This document shows positions 50,222 through 59,348 of a stretch of DNA of 64,000 bases, piece after piece; within the stretch, counting starts at the first letter, position 1; every line of letters begins with the position of its first letter. The position numbers were made by a program, and so were the translations under genes. Source of the stretch: Mycosarcoma maydis (lineage: Eukaryota; Basidiomycota; Ustilaginomycetes; Ustilaginales); assembly GCF_000328475.2 (NCBI RefSeq), contig NC_026478.1, forward strand, positions 2,046,001 to 2,110,000. The letters are read 5' to 3'. The notes under the pieces are model-generated. The model was not told the DNA's origin. It ran no database searches and worked only from the letters and a program-made list of their open reading frames with translations.

Positions 50222-52912
50222 TCAAGTGGGAGCAGCCTCGTCCTTGGCAGTGTCGCGCCTTGCGCGTCTGAAACACAAAAACTCTAACGCGGTCGCCTTC
50301 CTGCTGGCGACCAAGATCTGCTTTACCCTCTCGAGCTCGGAATTCAACTGCTCCTTCTCGCGTGCGTCGACCCTCCTGTACTTGTGCGAGATGGTTTCGT
50401 ACACCTGTTTCAACAGGCCTTCTGCCTTTGGGCTGATAAAGTTGGTGAGCGTCTGGTGCAGGAACTCGATCTCCAACGTGGCCTGTAACATGCCTCCGAG
50501 GCCAAACCGGGGGATGCGTTGGAACGAATCTAACGTGGTAGACGCGAGGTCGTCAACGAGCGTCGTGACAGTCCGCGTGACGAGCGGCTTGGCTATACTT
50601 CGCACGTGTGCATGTACCTGAACCAACGAGAGCAGCGCTTGATAGATGAACGCATGCACCGAAGACGGCTTTGGAATGTTGGACCATTCGATCCCGGACG
50701 AAAGAATGCCGTGCGAGACGATTTCCGAGATCCAAGCCGACTTTCGTTGCACATAGTCGTTGAACAGAATCGCATCGAGTTGCGTAGATACCTCGGTGAG
50801 CGTTGCTAGGTCTTCGTCCATCTTGACTGCGTATGCATCACCAAACTGTTTCACCAGACTGGGGACGACGATGCGCGAGAGATGAGAGAGATTTGTGACA
50901 CTGACAAGTACACGTGTGTCGGGATCGCGTACGTCAACCGCACTGCCCGGATGTCCCGGCACACTCTGTACAGAAAGCGCTGTCCGCGGCTCTAACGGGC
51001 TGTAGTCAGAAAAGGCAAGATGTACCAAGCCATCCAGAAAAGCGTACAGCGCATCGAGGAACGACGCTTTGATCCTCGTCGTGAACTCGGGTGCAACCGG
51101 TTGTTCCGCATTGCGATTTTTTCGACTCGCCTCCAACGCCGATGCTGGCGTCACAGCCGATCTTCCACCTGCGAGGTGAAACGCCTGACGTGCATTGCTC
51201 TTGTGGAAAGCAGCCAGTTCGCGCAGATGCAACGTCGTTGCCTGCTCGTCTGGGTTCAGTGTCCAGTCTTCCAACATGTGCAACAGCTTAGCATCTTCCT
51301 GCCAAAGCACGCACAGCACCTGCACAAAGCTGAACCGCGCATTCGTCAGCAGTCCACGCAACGAGCTAGTCGATGTGATGCCCAACGACGCTAAATCGTT
51401 GCACGCCTCCACTAGCTGTGTGAGCATCTTTCGCAGATAGTGCGCAGCTGTCGGCGAGCTCGTTCCCGTCGGCACCCAGTCTGGCGTTTGTGTCGGCAAC
51501 GGCTGTCTGATCAGAATCGACATGTCAGTGAGTGAAAAAAGGTGCGAAACGAGGCTGATGTATGCATCCAACGCTTCGACTGCCCATGCTTTGTTTTTTG
51601 CCGACATGGTTGTACCACTTGTCGTCGTCGCGGACGTTGCACCACCTAATCTCGTCTTGGCCCTTGTAAACTTGCCTTCAGCGTGGTTCTTGGCCACTCT
51701 CCAGAAGTTGGGAAGCGAACCAGCGATCGTCTTGGAGAGCGACTTGACGAGATCATGTGTAGCCTTCCAGGTCTCAGCGCCTGTACACTTGTCGAATGAA
51801 GCATCGAGTCGGTCTATGAAACGCATGCTACGAATGCTCTTCTGAAGATCCCTCGCACGGTCGCGATCGGCTGCACTGCTAGATGCGCGCTGAGCCGAAC
51901 GCGCAGCCTCGATGCGAGCCACGCCGCCATCAAACGTCTTACGCATGACGCTGCGCAAGTGCTCATGCTGCGACTCTAGGAAGATCGACACCGGATCGTC
52001 GGTGGGATCGAGTTCGAGCAGGATTTCGATCGTCCTTTCCTGCTCCTCTACGCTCCTGCGCGGTTCACGAAGTTGCGCCGTAAGTCGACTCTGCATGTCC
52101 TTCATGGTGACCTCAACTGCATCCCATACTTTAGCGAACACGCGTTTCTGCTGAATGTCGTTCCTCGCCCCTCCGGCCGATTCGGGTTGTGTGGCACTAC
52201 CCACTGCCAGAAGCTGACCAGGGCGGCTATCGAGGAGGTACTTGCCCTTCTTATAGTCGCGAAGCGCTACATCGTATCTTCCCATCTCAACTGATTCCGA
52301 CAGGGATCCTGGCAAGTTGAAGAAGAACTTGGAGCGTTCGAATACGCCCAGAGTCGATCGGAGCTTGATGGTCTTGAGATTGTTCTCGAGGACAGGCATA
52401 AACACCTGGTCGGCTTTGGCGGATGCATTAGCGAGAATGTTGTTGAGCGATGCGACACCGTAATCTGCCTGCGGCTGCAATGGTCCAGACTCTGTATCAC
52501 GCATTTCGCGGTACACGCCATCGGTAGTAGCCTTGACTGCGACGAATCTGTCAAAGTTCTCCTCAACGAGCACTTTGAGTGCCTCGGAACGCTGGTCTAT
52601 CGAGTTCTTCAGGTGCTGAATACCATGAGATAAGTCGGCAAAGGTGGCATCGGGATGTATAGTGGAGAGGAAGACTTTCGCATCAAATGCCTTGGATGAG
52701 AGTGATGTCTGCGTTTTGACATCCTTGGGAAGACCACGAAAGGTGGCCATGGACGAGCGCAGACCGAGCGGATCAGGTTCGTCGGCTACAGCGGTGGAGG
52801 ATGCGCTTCCCTTTTCGTCGGCTCCAGTCTCTGTCGTGTGCCATGCGGATGGTTCGAGTGAGTCGAGGTGGTATGCTTTGAGCAACTCGGCCTCATCAAA
52901 TTGCAGGGCCAT
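50222..52912 (-). CDS. SEC5: Exocyst complex subunit Sec5
   Basis: The protein has 896 residues. The frame opens at a TTG, and the first ATG is at 52912. The Sec5 N-terminal signature is clear: FDAKVFLSTIHPDATFADLS, then IDQRSEALKVLVEENFDRFV and VFERSKFFFNLP, at about 75-215. A DYKKGKYLLDS motif follows. The remaining ~650 residues are helical, as in the other rod-shaped exocyst subunits. Sec5 helps tether secretory vesicles to the plasma membrane at growth sites. It is divergent from the PA28 gene, with start codons about 475 bp apart. No intron is needed. Confidence 0.96.
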   Translation of the reverse strand: MALQFDEAELLKAYHLDSLEPSAWHTTETGADEKGSASSTAVADEPDPLGLRSSMATFRGLPKDVKTQTSLSSKAFDAKVFLSTIHPDATFADLSHGIQHLKNSIDQRSEALKVLVEENFDRFVAVKATTDGVYREMRDTESGPLQPQADYGVASLNNILANASAKADQVFMPVLENNLKTIKLRSTLGVFERSKFFFNLPGSLSESVEMGRYDVALRDYKKGKYLLDSRPGQLLAVGSATQPESAGGARNDIQQKRVFAKVWDAVEVTMKDMQSRLTAQLREPRRSVEEQERTIEILLELDPTDDPVSIFLESQHEHLRSVMRKTFDGGVARIEAARSAQRASSSAADRDRARDLQKSIRSMRFIDRLDASFDKCTGAETWKATHDLVKSLSKTIAGSLPNFWRVAKNHAEGKFTRAKTRLGGATSATTTSGTTMSAKNKAWAVEALDAYISLVSHLFSLTDMSILIRQPLPTQTPDWVPTGTSSPTAAHYLRKMLTQLVEACNDLASLGITSTSSLRGLLTNARFSFVQVLCVLWQEDAKLLHMLEDWTLNPDEQATTLHLRELAAFHKSNARQAFHLAGGRSAVTPASALEASRKNRNAEQPVAPEFTTRIKASFLDALYAFLDGLVHLAFSDYSPLEPRTALSVQSVPGHPGSAVDVRDPDTRVLVSVTNLSHLSRIVVPSLVKQFGDAYAVKMDEDLATLTEVSTQLDAILFNDYVQRKSAWISEIVSHGILSSGIEWSNIPKPSSVHAFIYQALLSLVQVHAHVRSIAKPLVTRTVTTLVDDLASTTLDSFQRIPRFGLGGMLQATLEIEFLHQTLTNFISPKAEGLLKQVYETISHKYRRVDAREKEQLNSELERVKQILVASRKATALEFLCFRRARRDTAKDEAAPT

Positions 52913-53386
52913 GGTGGCGCGAGCTGCTCGAAACGAGCACAAGCAAGGTGCTTAGCAGCGGGTCAATTGCAGCTTGGATGACAAGTACATCCGTGTGCTC
53001 TGAAGCGTATGATCCACTTGATCAGATCCGAGTGTTGCAGCGAGGCGACCAGGAGATCTTAGGTAGGATCGAGGTCAGAAGCACAAGGTTTCGAAGTTGA
53101 AATGCACGTCCAAGCCAACATCGGCGAATTGGTCGGTGCGCGCTGTCAAACAAGCTGGACGCGTCTAATTTAACAGAATTGACCCGTGCCCACCGCCCCG
53201 CCAAATTTCCTAGTCTAACGTTATTTGTGATTCGTGATTCGTGATTCCCAGGTCGAGCTGCTGAACAGAGCAGACCACAGACCCTCTCCTTCTCGTGGTA
53301 CAGAGAGCCGCGCTCGTGCCACCTCGTCGTTCTCATCCTTAATAGTACAACAGCTCGCCATCGTCGTCATATGTGTCTAGCTCGAA
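52913..53386. promoter_or_regulatory. Divergent promoter region of SEC5 and PA28-gamma
   Basis: A region of 474 bp that must drive both genes. It contains an ATTYGTG array at 53223-53247, roughly 140 bp before the PA28 start. No TATA box is obvious. Confidence 0.55.
53223..53247. repeat. ATTYGTG heptamer array
   Basis: One ATTTGTG and two ATTCGTG units followed by ATTCC, inside the SEC5/PA28 promoter. Confidence 0.88.
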
Positions 53387-54181
53387 ATGTCAGGAGAAGC
53401 TGTCAAGCTCGAATTTGAGCAGTCTACAACAGACGCGCTCGAAGCGTGGCAGCAATCCATTCGTGACAACGCCATCAACATCCTTCAAAAGACATTGCCG
53501 GAAAAGATTCTTTCGCTGAATGCAAGGATCGCCGAAGTCGAGAGCGACGGGCAATCTCTCTTCTCAAAAGCTCACTACTTTGAGCCTGTAACCATTGGTA
53601 GCGATGTAGCTGTCTACGCGTCTTCTGCGTCGCACGATGACGCTGGCTCGAGTAGCAAGAAGCGCAAGACAGTCGATGTCCGGGCTGTGAACGGTGATTC
53701 GCCTTCGTCAGACGCTGCACACGTATACACCGGCGTAGTCCACACGCCAGCCTTCCTAATGCGCGCATTCGACGAGCTGCGCATCGAATGGGACCAACTC
53801 ATCGAAACCATGGATTCGCTCAAAATATACATCAACCTCCAAATGCCGCAGATCGAAGACGGAGATACTTTCGGCGTTTCGATCCAGGAAGAAGCGCTCA
53901 ACGAAATCATCCGCACCCAAGAGTCAGCTTACACACTCATCTCCACCCCTTTCACATACCACTCTACAAGAGGTGACCTCGCGGCCAAACTGGTCAAGTT
54001 CCCAGGTGTGCAGGACTACGAGAAAGCGATCCTCGAGCATGACAGAAAAACGGTATATAGATTAAAGATGTACTTGACCGACATCAGGAACATGTACGCT
54101 GTGGTGTTTGACATCGTCAAGAAGAATATCGGCAAGATCAGCAAGCCGAAGAGTGGCAACCAGATGGGTTCGTATGGTTAA
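53387..54181 (+). CDS. PSME3: Proteasome activator PA28-gamma (REG-gamma) homologue
   Basis: The protein has 264 residues from ATG 53387, very close to animal PA28-gamma (about 254). The N-terminal helix domain covers about 1-65. A variable insert of about 70-115 carries SSSKKRKTVD, a likely nuclear signal. The C-terminal four-helix domain carries the activation-loop motif QMPQIEDGDTFGVSIQEE near 155-170. The C-terminus lies past DIRNMYAVVFDIVKKNIGKI. PA28-gamma forms a heptamer that opens the 20S proteasome without ATP, mostly in the nucleus. Budding and fission yeast lack the gene. There is no intron. Confidence 0.95.
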   Translation: MSGEAVKLEFEQSTTDALEAWQQSIRDNAINILQKTLPEKILSLNARIAEVESDGQSLFSKAHYFEPVTIGSDVAVYASSASHDDAGSSSKKRKTVDVRAVNGDSPSSDAAHVYTGVVHTPAFLMRAFDELRIEWDQLIETMDSLKIYINLQMPQIEDGDTFGVSIQEEALNEIIRTQESAYTLISTPFTYHSTRGDLAAKLVKFPGVQDYEKAILEHDRKTVYRLKMYLTDIRNMYAVVFDIVKKNIGKISKPKSGNQMGSYG

Positions 54182-54503
54182 TCCAGCAAAACGACGGGCG
54201 AAAGAGGAAAGTTGAAAGCAAGATGAGAAGCACGTCGGACGGAATGCGAGAATCAAGGCGCGCTTGCCTGGCGATTGTACATATACAAATCGCGTTTACA
54301 TCATCCAATCAATGGAATTGTATTTATTGCATCATCCCAGTCGTCGGTCAATGTCGAGACTAAATGCTCGCCTCATGCTTAAAGAAGCTGCTCTCAGATA
54401 TTTTGGACAAGCTGCGAGGAGCGATATGAAAACGAATCCAATGTGACTATTCCGTATGTGTGGATGATTCATGGCTACAACTTGTGTCTTATGCCCAAAT
54501 CGA
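54182..54503. other. Convergent intergenic region between PA28-gamma and the ABC transporter gene
   Basis: About 320 bp of shared 3' flanks. I see no gene and no repeat array. Confidence 0.6.
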
Positions 54504-57500
54504 TTACTGGAAAGCACTTCCCAGTTGTGCATTGCGTACGATCTCCTCGCGCGTAATGTTGCTTCTCACACACATGCTGTGAAAGATGCCTTCGGGGCGA
54601 TCAAACAGTTCCAACGGGCTTGCATATTCTGCCAGCTCGCCCTTGTCGAACACCGCGATGCGATCGTACGACAGAATCGTTCTCAGACGGTGGGCGATGC
54701 AAAGTATGGTGCGGTTGGCAAACTCTTCGCGAATCGTTTGCTGGATCTTGGCGTCGGTTTCGAGGTCGACTGAGGCGGTGGCTTCATCAAGCAGAATAAT
54801 CTTGGAATTCTTCACCAAGGCTCTGGCGAGCGAAACGAGAGAACGCTGACCAACGGACAGATTGGCTCCTTCTTCTTCGATGACCGTGTCGAGGCTGATG
54901 CGCGTGATGGATCGGCCAGGTGACGAATCGCCTGAAGCCGAAACCACTTTCTTCTCGTCCTCTTCGACCGAGCCCGTTTCGCTTCCGGCTTCTAAAACGG
55001 GTATCACAGGGGTCGCCGCGCCGTGCGTATGCGTGTCGTCCCCGATGAGATAGGCACGCTTGAGCGCATCGTTGAGACGTGCATCGTCGTAAATACCGAA
55101 AGGATCAAGGTTGCTTCGCAGCGTTCCACTGAATAGCAACGGCTCCTGTGGCAAGATGGCTAGTTTGCGCCGCAAGTCCTCTAATCCGATATGGCCCACA
55201 TCGACGCCGTCGATTTCGATCGAACCTTTGCTGAGCTCCACAAGACGCAGTAGCGCCGTCAACAGCGAGCTTTTACCTGCACCGGTTCGACCGACGATGC
55301 CGACCTTTTCGCCACTCCCTACCTCGAAAGAGATGCCCTTGAGCACCGATGGCAGCCCAGGTCGGTAAGTGAGCCAGATGTCCTTAAATGATATGCGACC
55401 TTCCTCGGGCCAAGATTCGCGCATGGGATTGTCAGGTCGGGTCTGCGCCTTTTCTTGCTCAAGCTCCTCGGCGTAGTACAACAATCGCTCAACTGACGCT
55501 GAATCGTTCTCCACCTCGGCAATCTGACGCGTCATCCAAGAGAACGCTTGAGCGACGGTCAACATGTACGTGAGCGCAATACCTGCGTTACCGCCCGTGA
55601 TAGGTGTCGAACTAGCCGTGGTGAGAAGTGCAACGATGAGCACCAAGAGCGCGCCGAGCATATCAAGCCGCACGCCGAGCCAGCGCTGATTCGTGATGCT
55701 GAGGTAGTAAGCACGATTCTCAATGTCCATGCGCTTCTGGTTCTCCTTGACGAAAGTGTCGGTTTCGCGATACGCCCGGATAGTTGCAAGACCGGACAGG
55801 GTCTCAGAAAAGTGCGAATAGAGATTGGATCGCAGCAGAGCATCCAGACGCTTGACTTCTCGTGCCGACGAGCGGTAGAAGAGCGCTCCGAAAAAGTAAA
55901 AGACGAGGACGACTGCAACGGCAATCACAAAGTAGTGCGTGAGAATCGTAATCAGGATGACGGCACCTGCCACCGATGCAAGCGTGTTGGCGGCCATACG
56001 AACCGCATCAGCCAGCTGGTTATCGACCACATCGACGTCTTTCGAAAATCGATTCATAATTCGACCGATGGGTGTCACATCGAGCCAAGCCATGGGTGCG
56101 TAGACAACACGCTGGATCGCCTCGTGATGGACCTTTTTACAGGCATAGTAACTGAGGAAGCCCATGGCGCAGCCCATGACGAAGGTGAACATGGTCATGA
56201 CGATACCGAGCATGGCGTAGATGCCCATGTAGAAGCCGACGGGCTTGTTGAAGTGGTTCTGCTGCCACCAAATCAGCCAGTACGAGTTGAGAATGTTGGC
56301 CACCTGCATGAGCACGATGCTCCCCACACAAATCGGGACCATGTACGTTCCACGGCCAAACTTGAGGTACGAAATGTAGACGTGCATCGACACGGATCCC
56401 GTGTTTCGCTCCTCAGCTTGCATAAGGGCACCGGCCTTGTCACCGGGCTTGCCTCCAGAAAGTTTGCTACGGTCGAGAATGTTGCCCTTGTTCTCATCGT
56501 TTTCTGCGTCCTCGATAGCTTCGGCCTCGTCTCCTTTCTCCTCCTCCTCGTTCTTCTCCTTTTCGCCACCAAACTCGACCACCAGACGTTGGAATGGCCC
56601 ATTGGCGCTGTTGAGCTCATCGTACGTGCCCATCTCGGCAATGTGGCCGTCTTCGAGCGTGATGATGCGGTCAACATCGGGGAGGAAGTGGAGGGCGTGG
56701 GTGACGAGGAAAACGGTAGCGCCTTTGGCACGTAGACCCATGATCGCGTTGTAGAAAAGCGCCTTGCCGACGTGCGCGTCGACGGCAGAGAGCGGGTCGT
56801 CGAGACAGACGATATCGGCATTGTAGTAGAGTGCACGTGCGATGTTGACTCGTTGCTTCTGGCCACCACTGAGGTTGACACCCTTTTCACCGATCTCGGT
56901 AAGATCACCAGCGGGCAACATAGCAAGATCCGCTTCGAGTTCAGAGACCTTGACCGCATGCCAGTAGCGCTCTTCGTCGAAAGGCTGTCCAAAAAGAATG
57001 TTATTGCGCACCGTTGCGTTTTGGATCCAGGCGCTCTGTGAGCAATACGCCACGCGCTCGCTTCCCCACTGAACTGAACCGCTAGTCTGGCGCATCTCAC
57101 CAATGCAGGCCTGAAGGAAGGACGACTTGCCGGAACCGACGGGACCGACGATGGCGACCAGCTCACCCTTGGGAATTGAGAGATTGACGTGAGACATGGA
57201 GAAGGGCTCCTGCACCTCCTCGACGGTCTTTTCGGCGCTAGTAGCCTCTCCAAGCGTGGGTTCTAGCTGCGCCTCGGTGACAATCGCCTCAACATTTCCA
57301 TCAGCAGCAGAGTCGTTCTGTTCGGATCGAATCTGTTGCAAACGTCGTGCGTTGTCGCTGTCAGGCATCTTGGCCGACACGGGTGTGGGAAGACCGGGTT
57401 CGTTGGTGACAGGAACAGCAGGCGACATTTTCGCCCCTCTCTTGGCTTTGCTGAACATGTCTGTACGAGATGCTGACCGGACCTCTGCAGCGGCACCCTT

Positions 57501-59348
57501 GGCGCCTTTTTTGGGCTTAGCTTTGGACTGGAGCGCCTCGTCTGCCTCGACAGTCTCCCAGCGGAAAGAAGCATCGCGAACGACAAGAGCGTGCTTGCTG
57601 TTCTCGTCGTGCTCGACTGTGTCTTCGAGCTGTTCTGCAGTAAAGACAGTGTAAAGACGATCAAAGGCATTCTTGGCATCGGTAGTGGCCGAGAGCGAGA
57701 GAGGCAGAAACATGAGCGGCATTCGAAGCAGCTGGAAAAGCGTGAGCGAAGGAAAGACGATGGCGGGATTGAGGTCGTGACCGGTGAGGCTGTAGACAAC
57801 AAAAGCGAGGACAGCCGCTAGGATGGGCAAGCTAAATGCGATGGCATTGTTGGCGGATCGAAGGATGAGGATCTTGCGGATGCCGTTCAGCTCGTTCTTC
57901 CGAATGTCGTAGATGCGCTCGAGGAATTTGGCTTCGTGCGAGAATGACTTGACGATGCGCATGCCTCCGAGGACTTCTTGAATGGTCTTTGCTCTTGCAT
58001 CAGTCCATTTCATAGAACCTCGTCGGAACTTGAAAAGCGCCTTCATGGTCTGTAATTGAAGAGGAGTGGCAATGACAAAGATGGCAAAACCGGCCAACGC
58101 CGAGGGACCGAGCTGGGTAAGGAGAATGATGATGCAGATGATCATCTGGATAGGCGCAGCAAAGACTATGGAGAACCAAGCCGAGGCAAAGTCGATACGA
58201 CTGCAGTCGGTAGAGATATGGTTGATGAGCTTACCACTTGATCGAGCTTTACCATTCATTTTCATGGCACGGTCAAAGATGGCGGTGATGAGCGCTGCTC
58301 GTGACTCGACGCCACACGACATGGAGCGCCAGAAGAACTGATGAGTGCCTAGAGACGAGATGATCTGCATGAAGAATAGGGCAAAGGACAAACCGACCCC
58401 ACGGCCGACGGGCGGACCAGGTTCTCCGCGTGCATGAGCCGCGTATAGCTCTTGAGCGAATTTGATGATGGCTTTGAGCACGAGCGGCGAGGTGATGAGC
58501 GAAGTATCGCCAACGATCTTGAACAAGAGACCAGACCACAGCTTCCAACCAAGTTGATCGTGCATGGCCCAGACAAGCGACGGCTTTTTGTGGCCCGAGG
58601 AGTCTTTGGTAACTTTGGCTTGGGAAGGACCAGACGTAGGAGGTCCAGCAGGAGCAGCAGCGGCAGGAGCAGGCCTGGGTGGAGCTCTCCAGCTCGCTTC
58701 GCGTTGCTTGACATCGCCGCCTTTGGGATTGAGCACGGATCGCAGAGCCCAAGAGGTGCGTCTCCTCCACCCGGGCCGGATCTCGCCCGAGACAAGCTTA
58801 GCATTGTAATCCTTGGCTTCGCGAACACGGCGCTCCCAATCCTTGTTGAGCTGACCGCCGAGCTGCTTGGCACTGAGGTCTTCGGAGAGCACCCAGAGGT
58901 CGGTAGCTTCAAGAGGTCGCTGATAACCCAGCACCATGATAGGGGTCATCCACTGGAAGAAGATGCGGCTAATGACATTGGCGTTTGCGAGTGGAATAAG
59001 CGTAGCGTCGTCAAGACTGGCGGGAGGAGCAGGTGGGGGGTCCTTGGGTCGCCAAACCTGGAACCACTTTTCTCTGTGCTTACCTCCGACAAAAGCGCGT
59101 ACGCCGGGATTGTATTCGTAGCCCGACTTTTCTTCTCCGGCCGTGGAGATATGTGCTGCATGTTGGCTGGAATTAGCGGCACTCCGAGAGGACTCGCTAT
59201 GGCTTTCGTCTGGGGCGTCTGGGATGGGATCCGATGGATCAGAGGAGACGGTGCGAGAGGTAGACGTTTGTACTGTTGTGTCGGCAGAGGCGGGCTCGAT
59301 CTGTAGCGCAGCGCTCGACTGCGCCAGGTTCGTTACAGGGAGCGACAT
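54504..59348 (-). CDS. Full-length ABCC (MRP/Yor1-like) transporter
   Basis: The protein has 1614 residues from ATG 59348, with no intron. The order is TMD1-NBD1-TMD2-NBD2, without an extra N-terminal membrane domain, as in Yor1-type proteins. TMD1 spans about 290-610. NBD1 carries Walker A GPVGSGKSSFLQ near 736, signature LSGGQKQR near 829 and Walker B IVCLDDPLSAVD near 848. TMD2 spans about 1010-1290. NBD2 carries Walker A GRTGAGKSSLL near 1352, a degenerate signature LSVGQRSL near 1506 and Walker B IILLDEATASVD near 1520. A low-complexity insert at about 620-710 separates TMD1 from NBD1. In NBD1 Walker B the catalytic Glu is Asp, which is usual in ABCC proteins. It probably exports organic anions or drugs at the plasma membrane. 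The substrate is unknown. Confidence 0.95.
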   Translation of the reverse strand: MSLPVTNLAQSSAALQIEPASADTTVQTSTSRTVSSDPSDPIPDAPDESHSESSRSAANSSQHAAHISTAGEEKSGYEYNPGVRAFVGGKHREKWFQVWRPKDPPPAPPASLDDATLIPLANANVISRIFFQWMTPIMVLGYQRPLEATDLWVLSEDLSAKQLGGQLNKDWERRVREAKDYNAKLVSGEIRPGWRRRTSWALRSVLNPKGGDVKQREASWRAPPRPAPAAAAPAGPPTSGPSQAKVTKDSSGHKKPSLVWAMHDQLGWKLWSGLLFKIVGDTSLITSPLVLKAIIKFAQELYAAHARGEPGPPVGRGVGLSFALFFMQIISSLGTHQFFWRSMSCGVESRAALITAIFDRAMKMNGKARSSGKLINHISTDCSRIDFASAWFSIVFAAPIQMIICIIILLTQLGPSALAGFAIFVIATPLQLQTMKALFKFRRGSMKWTDARAKTIQEVLGGMRIVKSFSHEAKFLERIYDIRKNELNGIRKILILRSANNAIAFSLPILAAVLAFVVYSLTGHDLNPAIVFPSLTLFQLLRMPLMFLPLSLSATTDAKNAFDRLYTVFTAEQLEDTVEHDENSKHALVVRDASFRWETVEADEALQSKAKPKKGAKGAAAEVRSASRTDMFSKAKRGAKMSPAVPVTNEPGLPTPVSAKMPDSDNARRLQQIRSEQNDSAADGNVEAIVTEAQLEPTLGEATSAEKTVEEVQEPFSMSHVNLSIPKGELVAIVGPVGSGKSSFLQACIGEMRQTSGSVQWGSERVAYCSQSAWIQNATVRNNILFGQPFDEERYWHAVKVSELEADLAMLPAGDLTEIGEKGVNLSGGQKQRVNIARALYYNADIVCLDDPLSAVDAHVGKALFYNAIMGLRAKGATVFLVTHALHFLPDVDRIITLEDGHIAEMGTYDELNSANGPFQRLVVEFGGEKEKNEEEEKGDEAEAIEDAENDENKGNILDRSKLSGGKPGDKAGALMQAEERNTGSVSMHVYISYLKFGRGTYMVPICVGSIVLMQVANILNSYWLIWWQQNHFNKPVGFYMGIYAMLGIVMTMFTFVMGCAMGFLSYYACKKVHHEAIQRVVYAPMAWLDVTPIGRIMNRFSKDVDVVDNQLADAVRMAANTLASVAGAVILITILTHYFVIAVAVVLVFYFFGALFYRSSAREVKRLDALLRSNLYSHFSETLSGLATIRAYRETDTFVKENQKRMDIENRAYYLSITNQRWLGVRLDMLGALLVLIVALLTTASSTPITGGNAGIALTYMLTVAQAFSWMTRQIAEVENDSASVERLLYYAEELEQEKAQTRPDNPMRESWPEEGRISFKDIWLTYRPGLPSVLKGISFEVGSGEKVGIVGRTGAGKSSLLTALLRLVELSKGSIEIDGVDVGHIGLEDLRRKLAILPQEPLLFSGTLRSNLDPFGIYDDARLNDALKRAYLIGDDTHTHGAATPVIPVLEAGSETGSVEEDEKKVVSASGDSSPGRSITRISLDTVIEEEGANLSVGQRSLVSLARALVKNSKIILLDEATASVDLETDAKIQQTIREEFANRTILCIAHRLRTILSYDRIAVFDKGELAEYASPLELFDRPEGIFHSMCVRSNITREEIVRNAQLGSAFQ

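Noticed and set aside
55548..56735. Plus-strand frame of 395 residues opposite the ABC transporter
   Set aside because: It is the antisense mirror of the second membrane domain; its His/Val/Asp-rich composition is a complement artefact.
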